Assembly (NCBI RefSeq): GCF_021261325.1
Contig: NZ_JAJSBI010000015.1
Coordinates: forward strand, 62,001-126,000
Direction of reading: 5' to 3'
Length of the DNA stretch: 64,000 nt
Origin: Streptomyces guryensis
GTDB taxonomy: Bacteria; Actinomycetota; Actinomycetes; Streptomycetales; Streptomycetaceae
Shown here: piece after piece, positions 8,822-17,385 of the stretch
Numbering within the stretch: position 1 is the first letter of the stretch
How the letters are laid out: every line of letters begins with the position of its first letter
Notes under the pieces: generated by a model
What the model saw: the letters and a program-made list of their open reading frames with translations, nothing else
What the model was told of the DNA's origin: nothing
Databases searched by the model: none
Translations under genes and position numbers: made by a program

Positions 8822-10143
8822 CGGGCGACCTCCACGACCAGGCCGGTCCGGACCAGCCGGACCCGCTCGGCGCGGTAGTGGCCGACGCGGCGCACGGTCA
8901 GCCGCCAGCCGGGCAGTTCGGCCTTGTCGCCGACGGCCGGGATACGGCCGAGCCGGTCGGCGACCAGTCCGGCGACGGTCTCGTACGGCCCCTCGGGCAC
9001 GTCGAGTCCTATGCGCTGCAGGATGTCGACCCGGCAGCTGCCGTCGGCGTCCCAGGCGGGCCTGCCGTCCTCCGCCGGGGCGGCGGCGAGTTCGGGCACG
9101 TCCTGCCCGTCGTGCTCGTCACGGACCTCGCCGACGATCTCCTCGACGATGTCCTCCAGCGTCACGACGCCCGCCGTGCCGCCGTACTCGTCGACGACGA
9201 CCGCGATGGGCTGCTCGCTGCGCAGCTGGGCCAGGAGCGGCTGCACGGGCAGGGTCTCGGGGACGAGCAGCGCCGGGCGGGCGATGCGGCCGACGGGGGT
9301 GCGCAGGCGCTCGTGCACCGGGACCGCCAGGGCGTCCTTGAGGTGGACCATGCCGACGATTTCGTCGATCCGCTCCTTGTAGACGGGGAAGCGGGACAGG
9401 CCGGTGGCGCGGGTCAGGTTGACCACGTCCTCGGCGGTCGCCGTCGACTGCAGGGCGCTGACCTTCACGCGCGGGGTCATGACGTGCTGCGCGGTCAGCT
9501 CGGCGAGCGAGAGCGTCCGTACGAACAGGTCGGCCGTGTCCTGTTCCAGGGCGCCGGCCTGCGCAGAATGTCGGGCCAGGGACACCAGTTCGCCGGGAGT
9601 GCGGGCGGAGGCCAGCCCCTCGGCGGGCTCGACGCCCAGGGCTCGGACCAGGCGGTTGGCGACCGCGTTCAACGCGGCGATGACCGGGCGGAACAGCCGG
9701 GCGAAGGCGTACTGCGGACCGGCGACGAAGCGCGCGACCTGCATCGGCTTGGACACCGCCCAGTTCTTGGGCACCAGCTCCCCGATCACCATCTGCACGG
9801 CGGAGGCCAGCAGCATGCCGACGACCACCGCGACGCCGGAGACGGCGCCCTCGGGGATGCCGATCGCGGTGAAGGGCCCGTGCAGCAGCTGTGCGAGCGC
9901 GGGCTCGGCGAGCATGCCGACGACGAGGGAGGTGATGGTGATGCCGAGCTGGGTGCCGGAGAGCTGGAAGGACAGCTCCCTGAGCGACTCGGCGACCCTT
10001 CGGGCCCGTTTGTCGCCTTCGGCGGCGGCCTTCTCGGCGTCCGTCGACTCGACCGTGACCAGGCCGAACTCGGCGGCCACGAAGAAGCCGTTGGCCAGGA
10101 TCAGCAGGAGGGCCGCTCCGAGGAGCAGCAGGGGGGTGGTCAT
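8818..10143 (-). CDS. CNNM/hemolysin-family membrane protein (DUF21, CBS pair, CorC domain)
   Basis: A 441-residue protein with the full architecture: DUF21 membrane domain (ANGFFVAAEFGLVTVE near residue 17, GELVPKNWA near 120), a CBS pair (~210-335, including DEYGGTAGVVTLEDIVEEIVGE) and a C-terminal CorC_HlyC domain (~350-430). The family is linked to Mg2+/Co2+ efflux or homeostasis; the hemolysin label is historical. It is the first gene of a two-gene operon with the shorter paralogue at 7736. A terminator at 10266-10294 separates it from the riboflavin/histidine operon upstream. Confidence 0.9.
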   Translation of the reverse strand: MTTPLLLLGAALLLILANGFFVAAEFGLVTVESTDAEKAAAEGDKRARRVAESLRELSFQLSGTQLGITITSLVVGMLAEPALAQLLHGPFTAIGIPEGAVSGVAVVVGMLLASAVQMVIGELVPKNWAVSKPMQVARFVAGPQYAFARLFRPVIAALNAVANRLVRALGVEPAEGLASARTPGELVSLARHSAQAGALEQDTADLFVRTLSLAELTAQHVMTPRVKVSALQSTATAEDVVNLTRATGLSRFPVYKERIDEIVGMVHLKDALAVPVHERLRTPVGRIARPALLVPETLPVQPLLAQLRSEQPIAVVVDEYGGTAGVVTLEDIVEEIVGEVRDEHDGQDVPELAAAPAEDGRPAWDADGSCRVDILQRIGLDVPEGPYETVAGLVADRLGRIPAVGDKAELPGWRLTVRRVGHYRAERVRLVRTGLVVEVAR

Positions 10144-10265
10144 GATGCCGCCGCCTCGGTATGTCGTGAGGTGGCGGCGCAGGTACTACAGGACGATCCG
10201 TCCATCGCTGGAGGGAGTCACTCCTCGGGTAGCAGGGGTCTCTGAAGCCCGGCGGGAACTTCAGC

Positions 10266-10294
10266 GGCGGAGGCGCAGTGAGAACGCCTCCGCC
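10266..10294 (-). terminator. terminator of the rib-his operon
   Basis: Perfect 10-bp inverted repeat GGCGGAGGCG (10266-10275) and CGCCTCCGCC (10285-10294) with a 9-nt loop. It lies 26 bp after the stop of the PH-domain gene and before the CBS-protein operon on the same strand. Confidence 0.7.
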
Positions 10295-10319
10295 AACAGA
10301 TTAATCAAGACAGGGGCCG

Positions 10320-10763
10320 TTACGGCAGATCCCTGGTCGAGCGGGCCTCGGCGAGTGCCCGCAGGGTGCGCGCATCGGCGATGGCACGCTCCTTGGCGAT
10401 GCCCGGCTGGATGCCCAGCACGGGCAGGCTGGTGCCGTCGCTGAGGTTGAGAAAGACCCAGGGGTCGCCGGGGCGCAGGTTCACATGGAGGATCTCGGCC
10501 CACTCCAGATGCCGCCTGCTGGCGATGTTGACCACCGTGACGCCTGTCTCGTCGGCGACGACCTTCACCCGGGCGAGCATCGCCAGCACACCGAAGAGAA
10601 CCGCTCCGGTGAAGACGAAGCTGAGCTTCTCGCCGGGGTTGAGCTGCTCCAGGAGGAGCGCGACGGTCGTGATCACCACGAAGATCAGGCCACCGGAGGT
10701 GAGCAGGACGGCGCGGGTGCGGCCCGGCCGGAAAGTGACGGGCAGAGCGGGCAGATCGGACAT
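10320..10763 (-). CDS. PH domain-containing membrane protein
   Basis: A 147-residue protein. Two hydrophobic helices lie at about residues 18-36 and 48-63, followed by a compact beta-rich domain (VVADETGVTVVNIASRRHLEWAEI) of the bacterial PH type. Such proteins are common in actinobacteria and lack a defined role. It lies 13 bp after hisG and is probably the last gene of the rib-his operon, directly ahead of the hairpin at 10266-10294. Confidence 0.8.
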   Translation of the reverse strand: MSDLPALPVTFRPGRTRAVLLTSGGLIFVVITTVALLLEQLNPGEKLSFVFTGAVLFGVLAMLARVKVVADETGVTVVNIASRRHLEWAEILHVNLRPGDPWVFLNLSDGTSLPVLGIQPGIAKERAIADARTLRALAEARSTRDLP

Positions 10764-10776
10764 CTCTCTGCGCCCC

Positions 10777-11625
10777 TCAGAGACGGCAGGCGTGGATGGC
10801 CGTGGTCAGGATGGCCCGGGCACCGATCGCGTACAGGTCGTCCATGATCCGCTGGGCGTCCTTGGCGGGCACCATGGCGCGAACGGCGACCCAGCCCTCG
10901 TTGTGCAGCGGCGAGACGGTCGGCCCCTCCAGACCGGGAGTGATGGCGACCGCCTCCTCCAGGTGCTCGGCTCGGCAGTCGTAGTCCATCATCACGTACG
11001 TCCGGGCCACCAGCACGCCCTGGAGGCGGCGCAGGAACTGCTGGACCTTGGGCTCCTCGCCGTTCTCGCCGGTGCGGCGGATGACGACGGCCTCGGACTT
11101 CATGATCGGCTCGCCGATGACCTCCAGGCCCGCGTTGCGCAGCGAGGTGCCGGTCTCGACGACGTCCGCGATGACCTCGGCGACGCCGAGCTCGATGGCG
11201 GTCTCGACGGCGCCGTCGAGGTGGACGACGGAGGCGTCCACGCCGTTGTCGGCGAGGTGCTTGGCGACGATGCCCTCGTAGGAGGTGGCGACCGTCATAC
11301 CGTTCAGGTCCTCGACGCCGCCCGCCGTGCCCGGCTTGGTGGCGTAGCGGAAGGTGGAGCGGGCGAAGCCGAGCGGGAGGATCTCCTCGGCGCTGGCGCC
11401 GGAGTCGATCAGCAGGTCGCGGCCGGTGATGCCGATGTCGAGCTTGCCGGAGGAGACGTAGATCGCGATGTCGCGGGGGCGGAGGTAGAAGAACTCGACC
11501 TCGTTGCCCGGGTCGACGATCCGCAGTTCCTTGGACTCCCGGCGCTGCTGGTAGCCGGCCTCATGCAGCATCTCCGCCGCAGGGCCTGACAGGGAACCCT
11601 TGTTGGGGACGGCGATGCGCAGCAT
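10777..11625 (-). CDS. hisG: ATP phosphoribosyltransferase
   Basis: A 282-residue long-form HisG, the first enzyme of histidine biosynthesis, which condenses ATP with PRPP. It starts MLRIAVPNKGSLSGPAAEML, the family signature. The PRPP-binding region around ETGTSLRNAGLEVI is intact, and there is a C-terminal ACT-like regulatory domain (~210-282) that mediates histidine feedback. It is 51 bp downstream of hisE. The two work in consecutive steps (HisG makes phosphoribosyl-ATP, HisE hydrolyses it). Other his genes are not nearby. Confidence 0.95.
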   Translation of the reverse strand: MLRIAVPNKGSLSGPAAEMLHEAGYQQRRESKELRIVDPGNEVEFFYLRPRDIAIYVSSGKLDIGITGRDLLIDSGASAEEILPLGFARSTFRYATKPGTAGGVEDLNGMTVATSYEGIVAKHLADNGVDASVVHLDGAVETAIELGVAEVIADVVETGTSLRNAGLEVIGEPIMKSEAVVIRRTGENGEEPKVQQFLRRLQGVLVARTYVMMDYDCRAEHLEEAVAITPGLEGPTVSPLHNEGWVAVRAMVPAKDAQRIMDDLYAIGARAILTTAIHACRL

Positions 11626-11676
11626 GAGGTCGGCTTCCTTTGTTCGTTTCGTACGGGAGTGTGTGCGGGGTGCGGC

Positions 11677-11949
11677 TCAGAGGTGGGCGTAGACGTCGTC
11701 CAGGGAGATGCCGCGGGCGACCATCATCACCTGGACGTGGTACAGCAGCTGCGAGATCTCCTCGGCGGCCGCTTCCTTGCCCTCGTACTCGGCGGCCATC
11801 CAGACCTCGGCGGCCTCTTCGACGACCTTCTTGCCGATGGCATGGACGCCCTTGCCGACCAGTTCCGCGGTGCGGGAGGTGGCGGGATCGCCGTGGGCTG
11901 CCTTGTGCTGGAGCTCGGTGAAGAGCTCCTCGAACGTCTTATTGGACAT
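11677..11949 (-). CDS. hisE: phosphoribosyl-ATP pyrophosphatase
   Basis: A 90-residue all-helical MazG-like protein that cleaves pyrophosphate from phosphoribosyl-ATP in step 2 of histidine synthesis. The metal-binding helix pair KKVVEEAAEVWMAAEYE and EEISQLLYHVQVMM carries the conserved glutamates and aspartate-like positions. The ATG at 11949 (MSNKTFEEL) is preferred over one at 11973, which adds an uncharacteristic leader. It lies 34 bp after ribH, so it probably shares the riboswitch-controlled transcript. Confidence 0.93.
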   Translation of the reverse strand: MSNKTFEELFTELQHKAAHGDPATSRTAELVGKGVHAIGKKVVEEAAEVWMAAEYEGKEAAAEEISQLLYHVQVMMVARGISLDDVYAHL

Positions 11950-11983
11950 GGTGACGCTCAGCCTATGCCACACCCCGCATACG

Positions 11984-12469
11984 TCAGTGCCACGGTTCAG
12001 ATACTGAGCGGAGGGTCGCCGCCGTCGCCACCGCAGCGGTCACCGCCTCGTGCCCCTTGTCCTCGCTGGAGCCCTCGATGCCGGCCCGGTCCAGGGCCTG
12101 CTCCTCGGTGTCGCAGGTCAGCACGCCGAAGCCGACGGGGACGCCGGTCTCGACGGAGACCTGGGTGAGGCCCTGGGACACGCCCTGGCACACGTACTCG
12201 AAGTGCGGGGTGCCGCCGCGGATGACGACACCCAGGGCGACGATCGCGTCGTAGCCGCGGCCCGCGAGGACCTTGGCGACCACCGGGAGCTCCCAGCTGC
12301 CGGGGACCCGGAGCAGGGTCGGCTCGTCGATCCCCAGGTCGTGCAGGGCGCGCAGGGCGCCGTCCACCAGGCCGTCCATCACCTTTTCGTGCCACTGCGC
12401 CGCGATGACGGCGACCCGCAGGTCTCCGACGCCTCGTACGGACAGTTCCGGTGCGCCCTTGCCGCTCAC
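11984..12469 (-). CDS. ribH: 6,7-dimethyl-8-ribityllumazine synthase
   Basis: A 161-residue lumazine synthase, which joins 5-amino-6-ribitylaminouracil and dihydroxybutanone phosphate. The family core is clear: RVAVIAAQWHEKVMDGLV at the start, PGSWELPVVAKVLA in the middle, the substrate loop ALGVVIRGGTPHFEYVC and the catalytic His in that loop. The protein assembles into icosahedral capsids in this family. It lies 28 bp after ribBA. Confidence 0.96.
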   Translation of the reverse strand: MSGKGAPELSVRGVGDLRVAVIAAQWHEKVMDGLVDGALRALHDLGIDEPTLLRVPGSWELPVVAKVLAGRGYDAIVALGVVIRGGTPHFEYVCQGVSQGLTQVSVETGVPVGFGVLTCDTEEQALDRAGIEGSSEDKGHEAVTAAVATAATLRSVSEPWH

Positions 12470-12497
12470 GTTCTCGTGTCTCCTCGGTGTGCTGGTC

Positions 12498-13841
12498 TTA
12501 CTGGTTGCTGCAGGTGGACACGGGGGCCGTGTCCAGCCAGGGCAGGTCGTGTCCCATCCGGTCCCGCTTGGTGCGCAGGTAGCGGAGGTTGTGCTCGCCC
12601 GCCTGCACGGGCATCGGCTCGCGGCCGGCGACCTTGAGGCCGTGGCGGACGAGCGCGTCGGTCTTGTCGGGGTTGTTGGTCATCAGGCGCACGCTGCGGA
12701 CGCCGAGGTCCTCAAGGATCTGCGCGCCCGCGCCGTAGTCCCGGGCGTCGGCGGGCAGGCCGAGCTCCAGGTTGGCGTCGAGGGTGTCGCGGCCGCGCTC
12801 CTGGAGTTCGTAGGCGCGCAGCTTGGACAGCAGGCCGATGCCGCGTCCCTCGTGGCCGCGCAGGTAGACCACCACTCCCCTGCCCTCTTCCTGGATGCGC
12901 TCCAGGGAGGCATCCAGCTGGGGGCCGCAGTCGCAGCGCAGAGAGGAGAAGATGTCGCCGGTCAGGCACTCGGAGTGGACACGGACCAGGACGTCCTCGC
13001 CGTCGCCGATCTCGCCGCGGACTAGGGCGACGTGCTCGACGCCGTCGACGGTGGACCGGTAGCCGTACGCGGTGAACTCGCCGTGTGCGGTGGGCAGTTG
13101 GGTCTCGGCCTCGCGGCGGACGGTGGGCTCGGCGGTCCGGCGGTAGTCGATCAGGTCCTCGATGGAGATGATCGTCAGGCCGTGCTTGCGGGCGAAGGGG
13201 ATCAGCTCGGGCAGGCGCAGCATCCGCCCGTCCTCACCGGCGATCTCGACGATCGCGCCGGCCGGGCGCAGCCCCGCGAGACGGGCGAGGTCGACGGCGG
13301 CCTCGGTGTGGCCGTTGCGCACGAGCACACCGCCGGACCTGGCGCGCAGCGGGAAGATGTGACCGGGGCGGACGAAGTCGTCGGCCTGGGTCTCCCCGCT
13401 CGCCAGCAGCTGGAGGGTGGTGGCGCGGTCGGAGGCGGAGATGCCGGTGGTCACACCGTGCGCGGCGGAGGCGTCCACGGAGACCGTGAACGCGGTCTTC
13501 ATCGACTCGGTGTTGTCGTCGACCATCTGCGGGAGCTTCAGCCGCTCCAGCTCGTCGGCCTCCATGGGCGCGCAGATCAGGCCGCGGCACTCGCTCATCA
13601 TGAAGGCGACGATCTCGGGGGTGGCCTTCTCGGCGGCGATGACGAGGTCGCCCTCGTTCTCGCGGTCCTCGTCGTCGACGACCACGACCGGCCGGCCGGC
13701 CGCGATGTCGGCGATGGCCTGCTCGATGGGGTCGAGCGACCAGTCCTCGATGCCGTCGGTGCTGTACAGGATCGGCGGGACAGAAGGGGCGGCGCGAAGC
13801 GCCTCGTTCAGGGTGGTGGTGGGTGACGGGCGGGCGGTCAT
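12498..13841 (-). CDS. ribBA: bifunctional DHBP synthase / GTP cyclohydrolase II
   Basis: A 447-residue fusion. Residues ~30-235 are the RibB part (DDEDRENEGDLVIAAE with the metal-binding acidic loop; GHTEAAVDLARLAG), making dihydroxybutanone phosphate from ribulose 5-phosphate. Residues ~240-440 are RibA, GTP cyclohydrolase II, with the zinc triad in ECLTGDIFSSLRCDCG and RGHEGRGIGLL. It therefore supplies both riboflavin precursors. Its ATG (13841) overlaps the ribM stop by 4 bp. A naturally longer reading frame upstream overlaps ribM and is not used. Confidence 0.96.
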   Translation of the reverse strand: MTARPSPTTTLNEALRAAPSVPPILYSTDGIEDWSLDPIEQAIADIAAGRPVVVVDDEDRENEGDLVIAAEKATPEIVAFMMSECRGLICAPMEADELERLKLPQMVDDNTESMKTAFTVSVDASAAHGVTTGISASDRATTLQLLASGETQADDFVRPGHIFPLRARSGGVLVRNGHTEAAVDLARLAGLRPAGAIVEIAGEDGRMLRLPELIPFARKHGLTIISIEDLIDYRRTAEPTVRREAETQLPTAHGEFTAYGYRSTVDGVEHVALVRGEIGDGEDVLVRVHSECLTGDIFSSLRCDCGPQLDASLERIQEEGRGVVVYLRGHEGRGIGLLSKLRAYELQERGRDTLDANLELGLPADARDYGAGAQILEDLGVRSVRLMTNNPDKTDALVRHGLKVAGREPMPVQAGEHNLRYLRTKRDRMGHDLPWLDTAPVSTCSNQ

Positions 13842-14479
13842 GCCGGCGCTCCTTCCAGGACGGGCTGCGACGCCTGACGGGAGCGCAGCCACCAGTCGCG
13901 CATGCCCCACAGGACGAGTGCGCCGTAGATGACGTAGACGAAGCCGGAGAAGGCGTAGCCGTTGGCGAAGTTGAGGGGGACGCCGACGACGTCGACGAGG
14001 AGCCAGGCGATCCAGAACTCGGTCATGCCGCGGGCCTGGGCGTACATGGCGACGACGGTGCCGACGAAGATGTAGGCGTCCGGCCAGGGGTCCCAGGACA
14101 GGGACGGGTAGGCCTTGAAGAGCAGGGCTACGGCGACCGTGCCGACCGCGGCGGCTGCGATCATCGCGCCGCGCTCGCGCCAGGTGGCGAAGCGCGGGGC
14201 TATGTGACCGTCCGCCGCCTGCCCCTTGTTGCGGTTCCACTGCCACCAGCCGTACAGCGCCACCACCATGACGACGACCTGCTTGCCGGCGCTGCCGGCG
14301 AGGTGGCCGTAGAAGGCGATGAACAGGACGAGGCCGGAGAGGAACTGGACCGGCCAGGTCAGCAGGGAACGGCGCCAGCCGAGGGCCAGGGTGATCAGGC
14401 CGAGTATGTTGCCGATCATGTCCGACCAGATGATGCGCTGGCCGAGCAGGGTGAATGCCTGCGAGTTCAGCCAGTTCAC
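13838..14479 (-). CDS. ribM: PnuC-fold riboflavin transporter
   Basis: A 213-residue membrane protein with 7 or so hydrophobic helices and the PnuC signatures NWLNSQAFTLLG, WWQWNRNK and LLVDVVGVPL. PnuC proteins facilitate vitamin entry. Inside an FMN-riboswitch operon the member is RibM, which takes up riboflavin. The GTG start at 14479 is fixed by a GTGA overlap with the ribE stop, and its own stop overlaps the ribBA start, so ribE-ribM-ribBA are translated as a coupled chain. Confidence 0.92.
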   Translation of the reverse strand: MNWLNSQAFTLLGQRIIWSDMIGNILGLITLALGWRRSLLTWPVQFLSGLVLFIAFYGHLAGSAGKQVVVMVVALYGWWQWNRNKGQAADGHIAPRFATWRERGAMIAAAAVGTVAVALLFKAYPSLSWDPWPDAYIFVGTVVAMYAQARGMTEFWIAWLLVDVVGVPLNFANGYAFSGFVYVIYGALVLWGMRDWWLRSRQASQPVLEGAPA

Positions 14480-15081
14480 CGGTCCGCCCCCTGACCGGCC
14501 CCGAGCAGGCGCTCGACGTACTTGGCGACGACGTCGACCTCGAGGTTGACCGGGTCGCCGGGCTGCTTGATGCCGAGCGTGGTCAGGGCGAGGGTGGTGG
14601 GGATGAGGCTGACCGTGAAGTAGTCCGGGCCCGCGTCGACCACGGTGAGGCTGATGCCGTCGACCGTGATGGAGCCCTTCTCCACGACGTAGCGGGTCAG
14701 GTCCGCGGGGAGGGAGATCTTGATGATCTCCCAGTGGTCGGAGGGCTTGCGCTCCAGGACCGCGCCCGTGCCGTCGACATGGCCCTGGACGATGTGGCCG
14801 CCGAGGCGGGCGCCCACGGCCATGGGGCGTTCCAGGTTGACGCGGGAGCCGACGGCGAGGGCGCCGAGGCTGGAGCGGTCGAGGGTCTCCGCCATGACGT
14901 CCGCGGTGAACTCGTCGCCCTCGTGTTCGACGACGGTGAGACAGACCCCGTTCACGGCGATGGAGTCGCCGTGCTTCGCGCCGTCGGTGACGACGGGGCC
15001 GCGCAGCCGGAAGCGGGAGGCGTCGCCGAGGTTTTCGACGGCCGTGATCTCGCCCAGCTCTTCGACGATTCCGGTGAACAC
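14476..15081 (-). CDS. ribE: riboflavin synthase alpha chain
   Basis: A 201-residue protein made of two repeated lumazine-binding beta-barrels (residues ~1-95 and ~98-190). Each carries the NG(V)CLTV- or DGISLTVV-type motif and SL-type loops. It dismutates two molecules of ribityllumazine to riboflavin. The GTG start at 15081 is supported by a strong AGGAGG Shine-Dalgarno and the conserved N-terminus FTGIVEELG. It is the first gene after the FMN riboswitch. Confidence 0.96.
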   Translation of the reverse strand: MFTGIVEELGEITAVENLGDASRFRLRGPVVTDGAKHGDSIAVNGVCLTVVEHEGDEFTADVMAETLDRSSLGALAVGSRVNLERPMAVGARLGGHIVQGHVDGTGAVLERKPSDHWEIIKISLPADLTRYVVEKGSITVDGISLTVVDAGPDYFTVSLIPTTLALTTLGIKQPGDPVNLEVDVVAKYVERLLGAGQGADR

Positions 15082-15235
15082 TTCCCGGGTCCTCCTGCCT
15101 CTTCGGGCACGGACTCCGGGGCCTGTCGATGACGACAGAATGAACGAGCGAGGACACCGGGGGCGACGCCGGACGGGACCCGCCCCGAGGACGAGCCCAG
15201 ATACGGCGGCGCGCATACGTCGATGCCCGCCCGCC

Positions 15236-15362
15236 GCGCACTGCCTCCCATCCGGACTTTAACCGTCGGTCCAGGAATTTCACCTGGTCAACCGGCCGCT
15301 GGAAGCGGTCGGGTCGCGGACTGTAACCGCCGGTTCGGACTTTCACCGACCCCGGAGTGCGC
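15236..15362 (-). ncRNA. FMN riboswitch (RFN element)
   Basis: On the minus strand the 127-nt segment shows the full RFN consensus: GGTCGGTGAAAGTCCG near the 5' side, GGCGGTTACAGTCCGC, CCAGGTGAAATTCCTGG-like and CGACGGTTAAAGTCCGGATG. It is closed by a P1 stem GCGCACT/AGTGCGC (15356-15362 with 15236-15242). It sits about 155 nt ahead of ribE. FMN binding would shut down the rib operon and, by read-through, probably hisE-hisG. Confidence 0.95.
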
Positions 15363-15595
15363 TGCTTCTGGTACAGGGCCAGTGTGCCACGCCTGATCGA
15401 GCTCCATACGGGCGAACGGTGTGGGCTGACTCACAGGTGCCGTCGATGGACTTCTCAACCCGGCCCACCGGGTGGACCCTTTGGTCTAGTCCTTTTGGGA
15501 TCTTCGCGGACCGGCCCGGCGGTGGTGACGACGGCCCTTGCCCACCGCCGGGCCTCACAACTCCCTTGTCCACGGGCTCTGGCAGGGTGGTGCAC
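15363..15595. other. divergent promoter region between the rib operon and the ECF41 gene
   Basis: A 233-bp non-coding stretch that must contain the minus-strand rib promoter and the plus-strand sigma factor promoter. I see no ECF41-type TGTCACA box here; an isolated CCGTCG lies near 15440. Nothing else is identifiable. Confidence 0.4.
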
Positions 15596-16486
15596 ATGAG
15601 CAGCGCGATCGCCGACGAGTTCGAGACGCACCGCCCGCGGCTGTTCGGCCTCGCCTACCGCATGCTGGGCTCGGCCGACGAGGCGGAGGACGCCGTACAG
15701 GACGCCTATCTGCGTTTCAGCGGGGCGGACCGCACGGGCATCGAGTACCCGGCGGCCTGGCTGGCCAAGGTCGTGACCAACCTCTGCCTCACCCGTCTGA
15801 CCTCGGCGCGGGCGCGGCGCGAACAGTACGTCGGCTGCTGGCTGCCGGAGCCCGTCGTGACCTCGGACGGCACGCTCGGCCCGCTGGAGTCGGCCGAGCA
15901 GCGCGACGCCGTGTCGATGGCGATGCTGATCCTGCTGGAGCGGCTCAGCCCGACCGAGCGGGCGGTGTACGTACTGCGGGAGGCGTTCGGATACGGCCAC
16001 CGCGAGATCGCCGGCGTACTGGAGCTGAGCGAGGCCAACTGCCGTCAGCTGTACCGGCGGGCGGCGCTGCGGGTGGGCGAGGACCGGTCCCGTTTCGAGC
16101 CGGCGCCCGAGCGGCAGGAGGAGCTCGTCGCGTCGTTCCTCACGGCGGCCCGGGACGGTGATCTGGCCGGGCTGGAGAAACTGCTGACCGCGGACGTGGT
16201 CTGGTCGAGCGACGGCGGCGGCAAGGTCAGCGCGGCCCGGCGGCCGGTCGAGGGCCCGGACAAGGTGGCACGGCTCACGGTGGGCGGAGCCGAGCGGTTC
16301 GCGGCCGGCCTGCAGTTCACGGCGGCCGAGGTCAACGGCGAGACCGGACTGGCCGCGTGGGCGGGCGACGCGTTGGTCGGCATGGTCGCGTTCGAGGTGC
16401 GGGACGGACTGATCTCCCATGTGCGGGTGGTGGTGAACCCGGACAAGCTCGGGTTCGTGCGGCGGCAGCTCGCGCGGGCGTTGTAG
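15596..16486 (+). CDS. ECF41-type RNA polymerase sigma factor
   Basis: A 296-residue sigma factor. Region 2 (residues ~8-75, FGLAYRMLGSADEAEDAVQDAYL) and region 4 (~110-165, LSPTERAVYVLREAFGYGHREIA) are followed by a ~120-residue SnoaL-like C-terminal extension (~180-296). This layout is diagnostic of ECF41 (SigJ-like) factors, where the extension replaces a separate anti-sigma factor. ECF41 genes typically sit next to an oxidoreductase, epimerase or carboxymuconolactone decarboxylase that they control. Here the neighbour is an SDR, which fits. Starts upstream of 15596 lack coding character. Confidence 0.92.
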   Translation: MSSAIADEFETHRPRLFGLAYRMLGSADEAEDAVQDAYLRFSGADRTGIEYPAAWLAKVVTNLCLTRLTSARARREQYVGCWLPEPVVTSDGTLGPLESAEQRDAVSMAMLILLERLSPTERAVYVLREAFGYGHREIAGVLELSEANCRQLYRRAALRVGEDRSRFEPAPERQEELVASFLTAARDGDLAGLEKLLTADVVWSSDGGGKVSAARRPVEGPDKVARLTVGGAERFAAGLQFTAAEVNGETGLAAWAGDALVGMVAFEVRDGLISHVRVVVNPDKLGFVRRQLARAL

Positions 16487-16500
16487 TGGCGGTGCCACGC

Positions 16501-16572
16501 CACATTCCACGTCACGGTCGCGGTGGCATGTCACATTCCACGTCACGGTCGCGGTGGCATGTCACATTCCAC
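16501..16572. repeat. 31-bp tandem repeat ahead of the SDR gene
   Basis: Two perfect 31-bp copies (16501-16531 and 16532-16562), each beginning CACATTCCACGTCACGGTCG, and a 10-bp partial third copy to 16572. Each junction creates a TGTCACA heptamer, at 16529-16535 and 16560-16566. Confidence 0.9.
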
Positions 16573-16586
16573 CGGGCTGCTCGGTC
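16560..16586 (+). promoter_or_regulatory. candidate ECF41-dependent promoter
   Basis: TGTCACA at 16560-16566 matches the -35 element described for ECF41 sigma factors. The expected -10 is CGTC about 16 nt further on. Here a GGTC lies at 16583-16586, a one-base mismatch at the right distance. It faces the SDR gene at 16645. Confidence 0.5.
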
Positions 16587-16644
16587 TCAGCTGACGTAGG
16601 GCGCTCCACCAGGGAGCGCCCGGCGTCGGAAGGGGCTGAACAGC

Positions 16645-17385
16645 ATGACCACGATCCTGGTGACCGGCGGCACCGGAACCCTCGGCCGGCTCGTCACCGA
16701 GCGGCTGCGCGCGGACGGGCACGAGGTGCGGGTGCTCAGCCGCCGCACCCGGCCGTACGCCGTCGACCTGCGCGAGGGCGGTGCCGGACTGGAGGCGGCG
16801 GTCACGGGCGTGGACACGGTCGTGCACTGCGCGACGACGCAGACCGGCGGTGACGAGAAGGCGGCTGGGAACCTGGTCGCGGCGGCGCGGCGGGCAGGGG
16901 TGCGCCATCTGGTCTACATCTCGATCGTCGGCGTCGACCGGGTGCCGTTTCCGTACTACCGGACCAAGTTCGCCGTCGAGAAGCTGATCGAGGAGTCGGG
17001 GCTGGGCTGGACCGTGCTGCGCACGACCCAGTTCCACGACCTGCTCGTGAGGATGCTCCGGGGGCTGGCCAAGCTGCCGGTCGTGCTGCTGCCGGCCGGT
17101 GTCCGGGATCAGCCGATCGAGGTGGCGGAGGCCGCGGCGCGGCTGGCCGAGCTGGCCGCCGGGGCGCCGGCGGGACGGGTGGAGGACATGGGCGGGCCCG
17201 AGATCCGGACGTCCGAGTCGCTGGCGCGCTCGTATCTGAAGGCGGCCGGGCGTCGGCGGGCGGTGGTGAACGTGCCGCTGTGGGGGAAGACGTACCGGGC
17301 GTTCCGTGACGGAGGGCACCTCGCGCCCGGACTCGCCGTCGGCAAGGGGACGTTCGAGCAGTACCTCGCCGGGCGTCGCGGATGA
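16645..17385 (+). CDS. NAD(P)-binding SDR, NmrA-like
   Basis: A 246-residue atypical short-chain dehydrogenase. The Rossmann motif TGGTGTLGRL begins at residue 6, and the protein continues with NmrA-like features (VVHCATTQTGG, LVYISIVGVDRVPFPYYRTK) in which the canonical YxxxK is replaced by the pattern YYRTK. It is the likely ECF41 target (the epimerase/oxidoreductase partner class). The sigma-like promoter at 16560 and location 158 bp after the sigma gene support this. The stop overlaps the start of the decayed gene at 17382 by 4 bp. Substrate unknown. Confidence 0.85.
   Translation: MTTILVTGGTGTLGRLVTERLRADGHEVRVLSRRTRPYAVDLREGGAGLEAAVTGVDTVVHCATTQTGGDEKAAGNLVAAARRAGVRHLVYISIVGVDRVPFPYYRTKFAVEKLIEESGLGWTVLRTTQFHDLLVRMLRGLAKLPVVLLPAGVRDQPIEVAEAAARLAELAAGAPAGRVEDMGGPEIRTSESLARSYLKAAGRRRAVVNVPLWGKTYRAFRDGGHLAPGLAVGKGTFEQYLAGRRG

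Noticed and set aside
15419..15595. N-terminal extension of the ECF41 sigma factor
   Set aside because: The frame is open upstream, but the conserved region 2 starts just after the ATG at 15596 and the extension overlaps promoter sequence.
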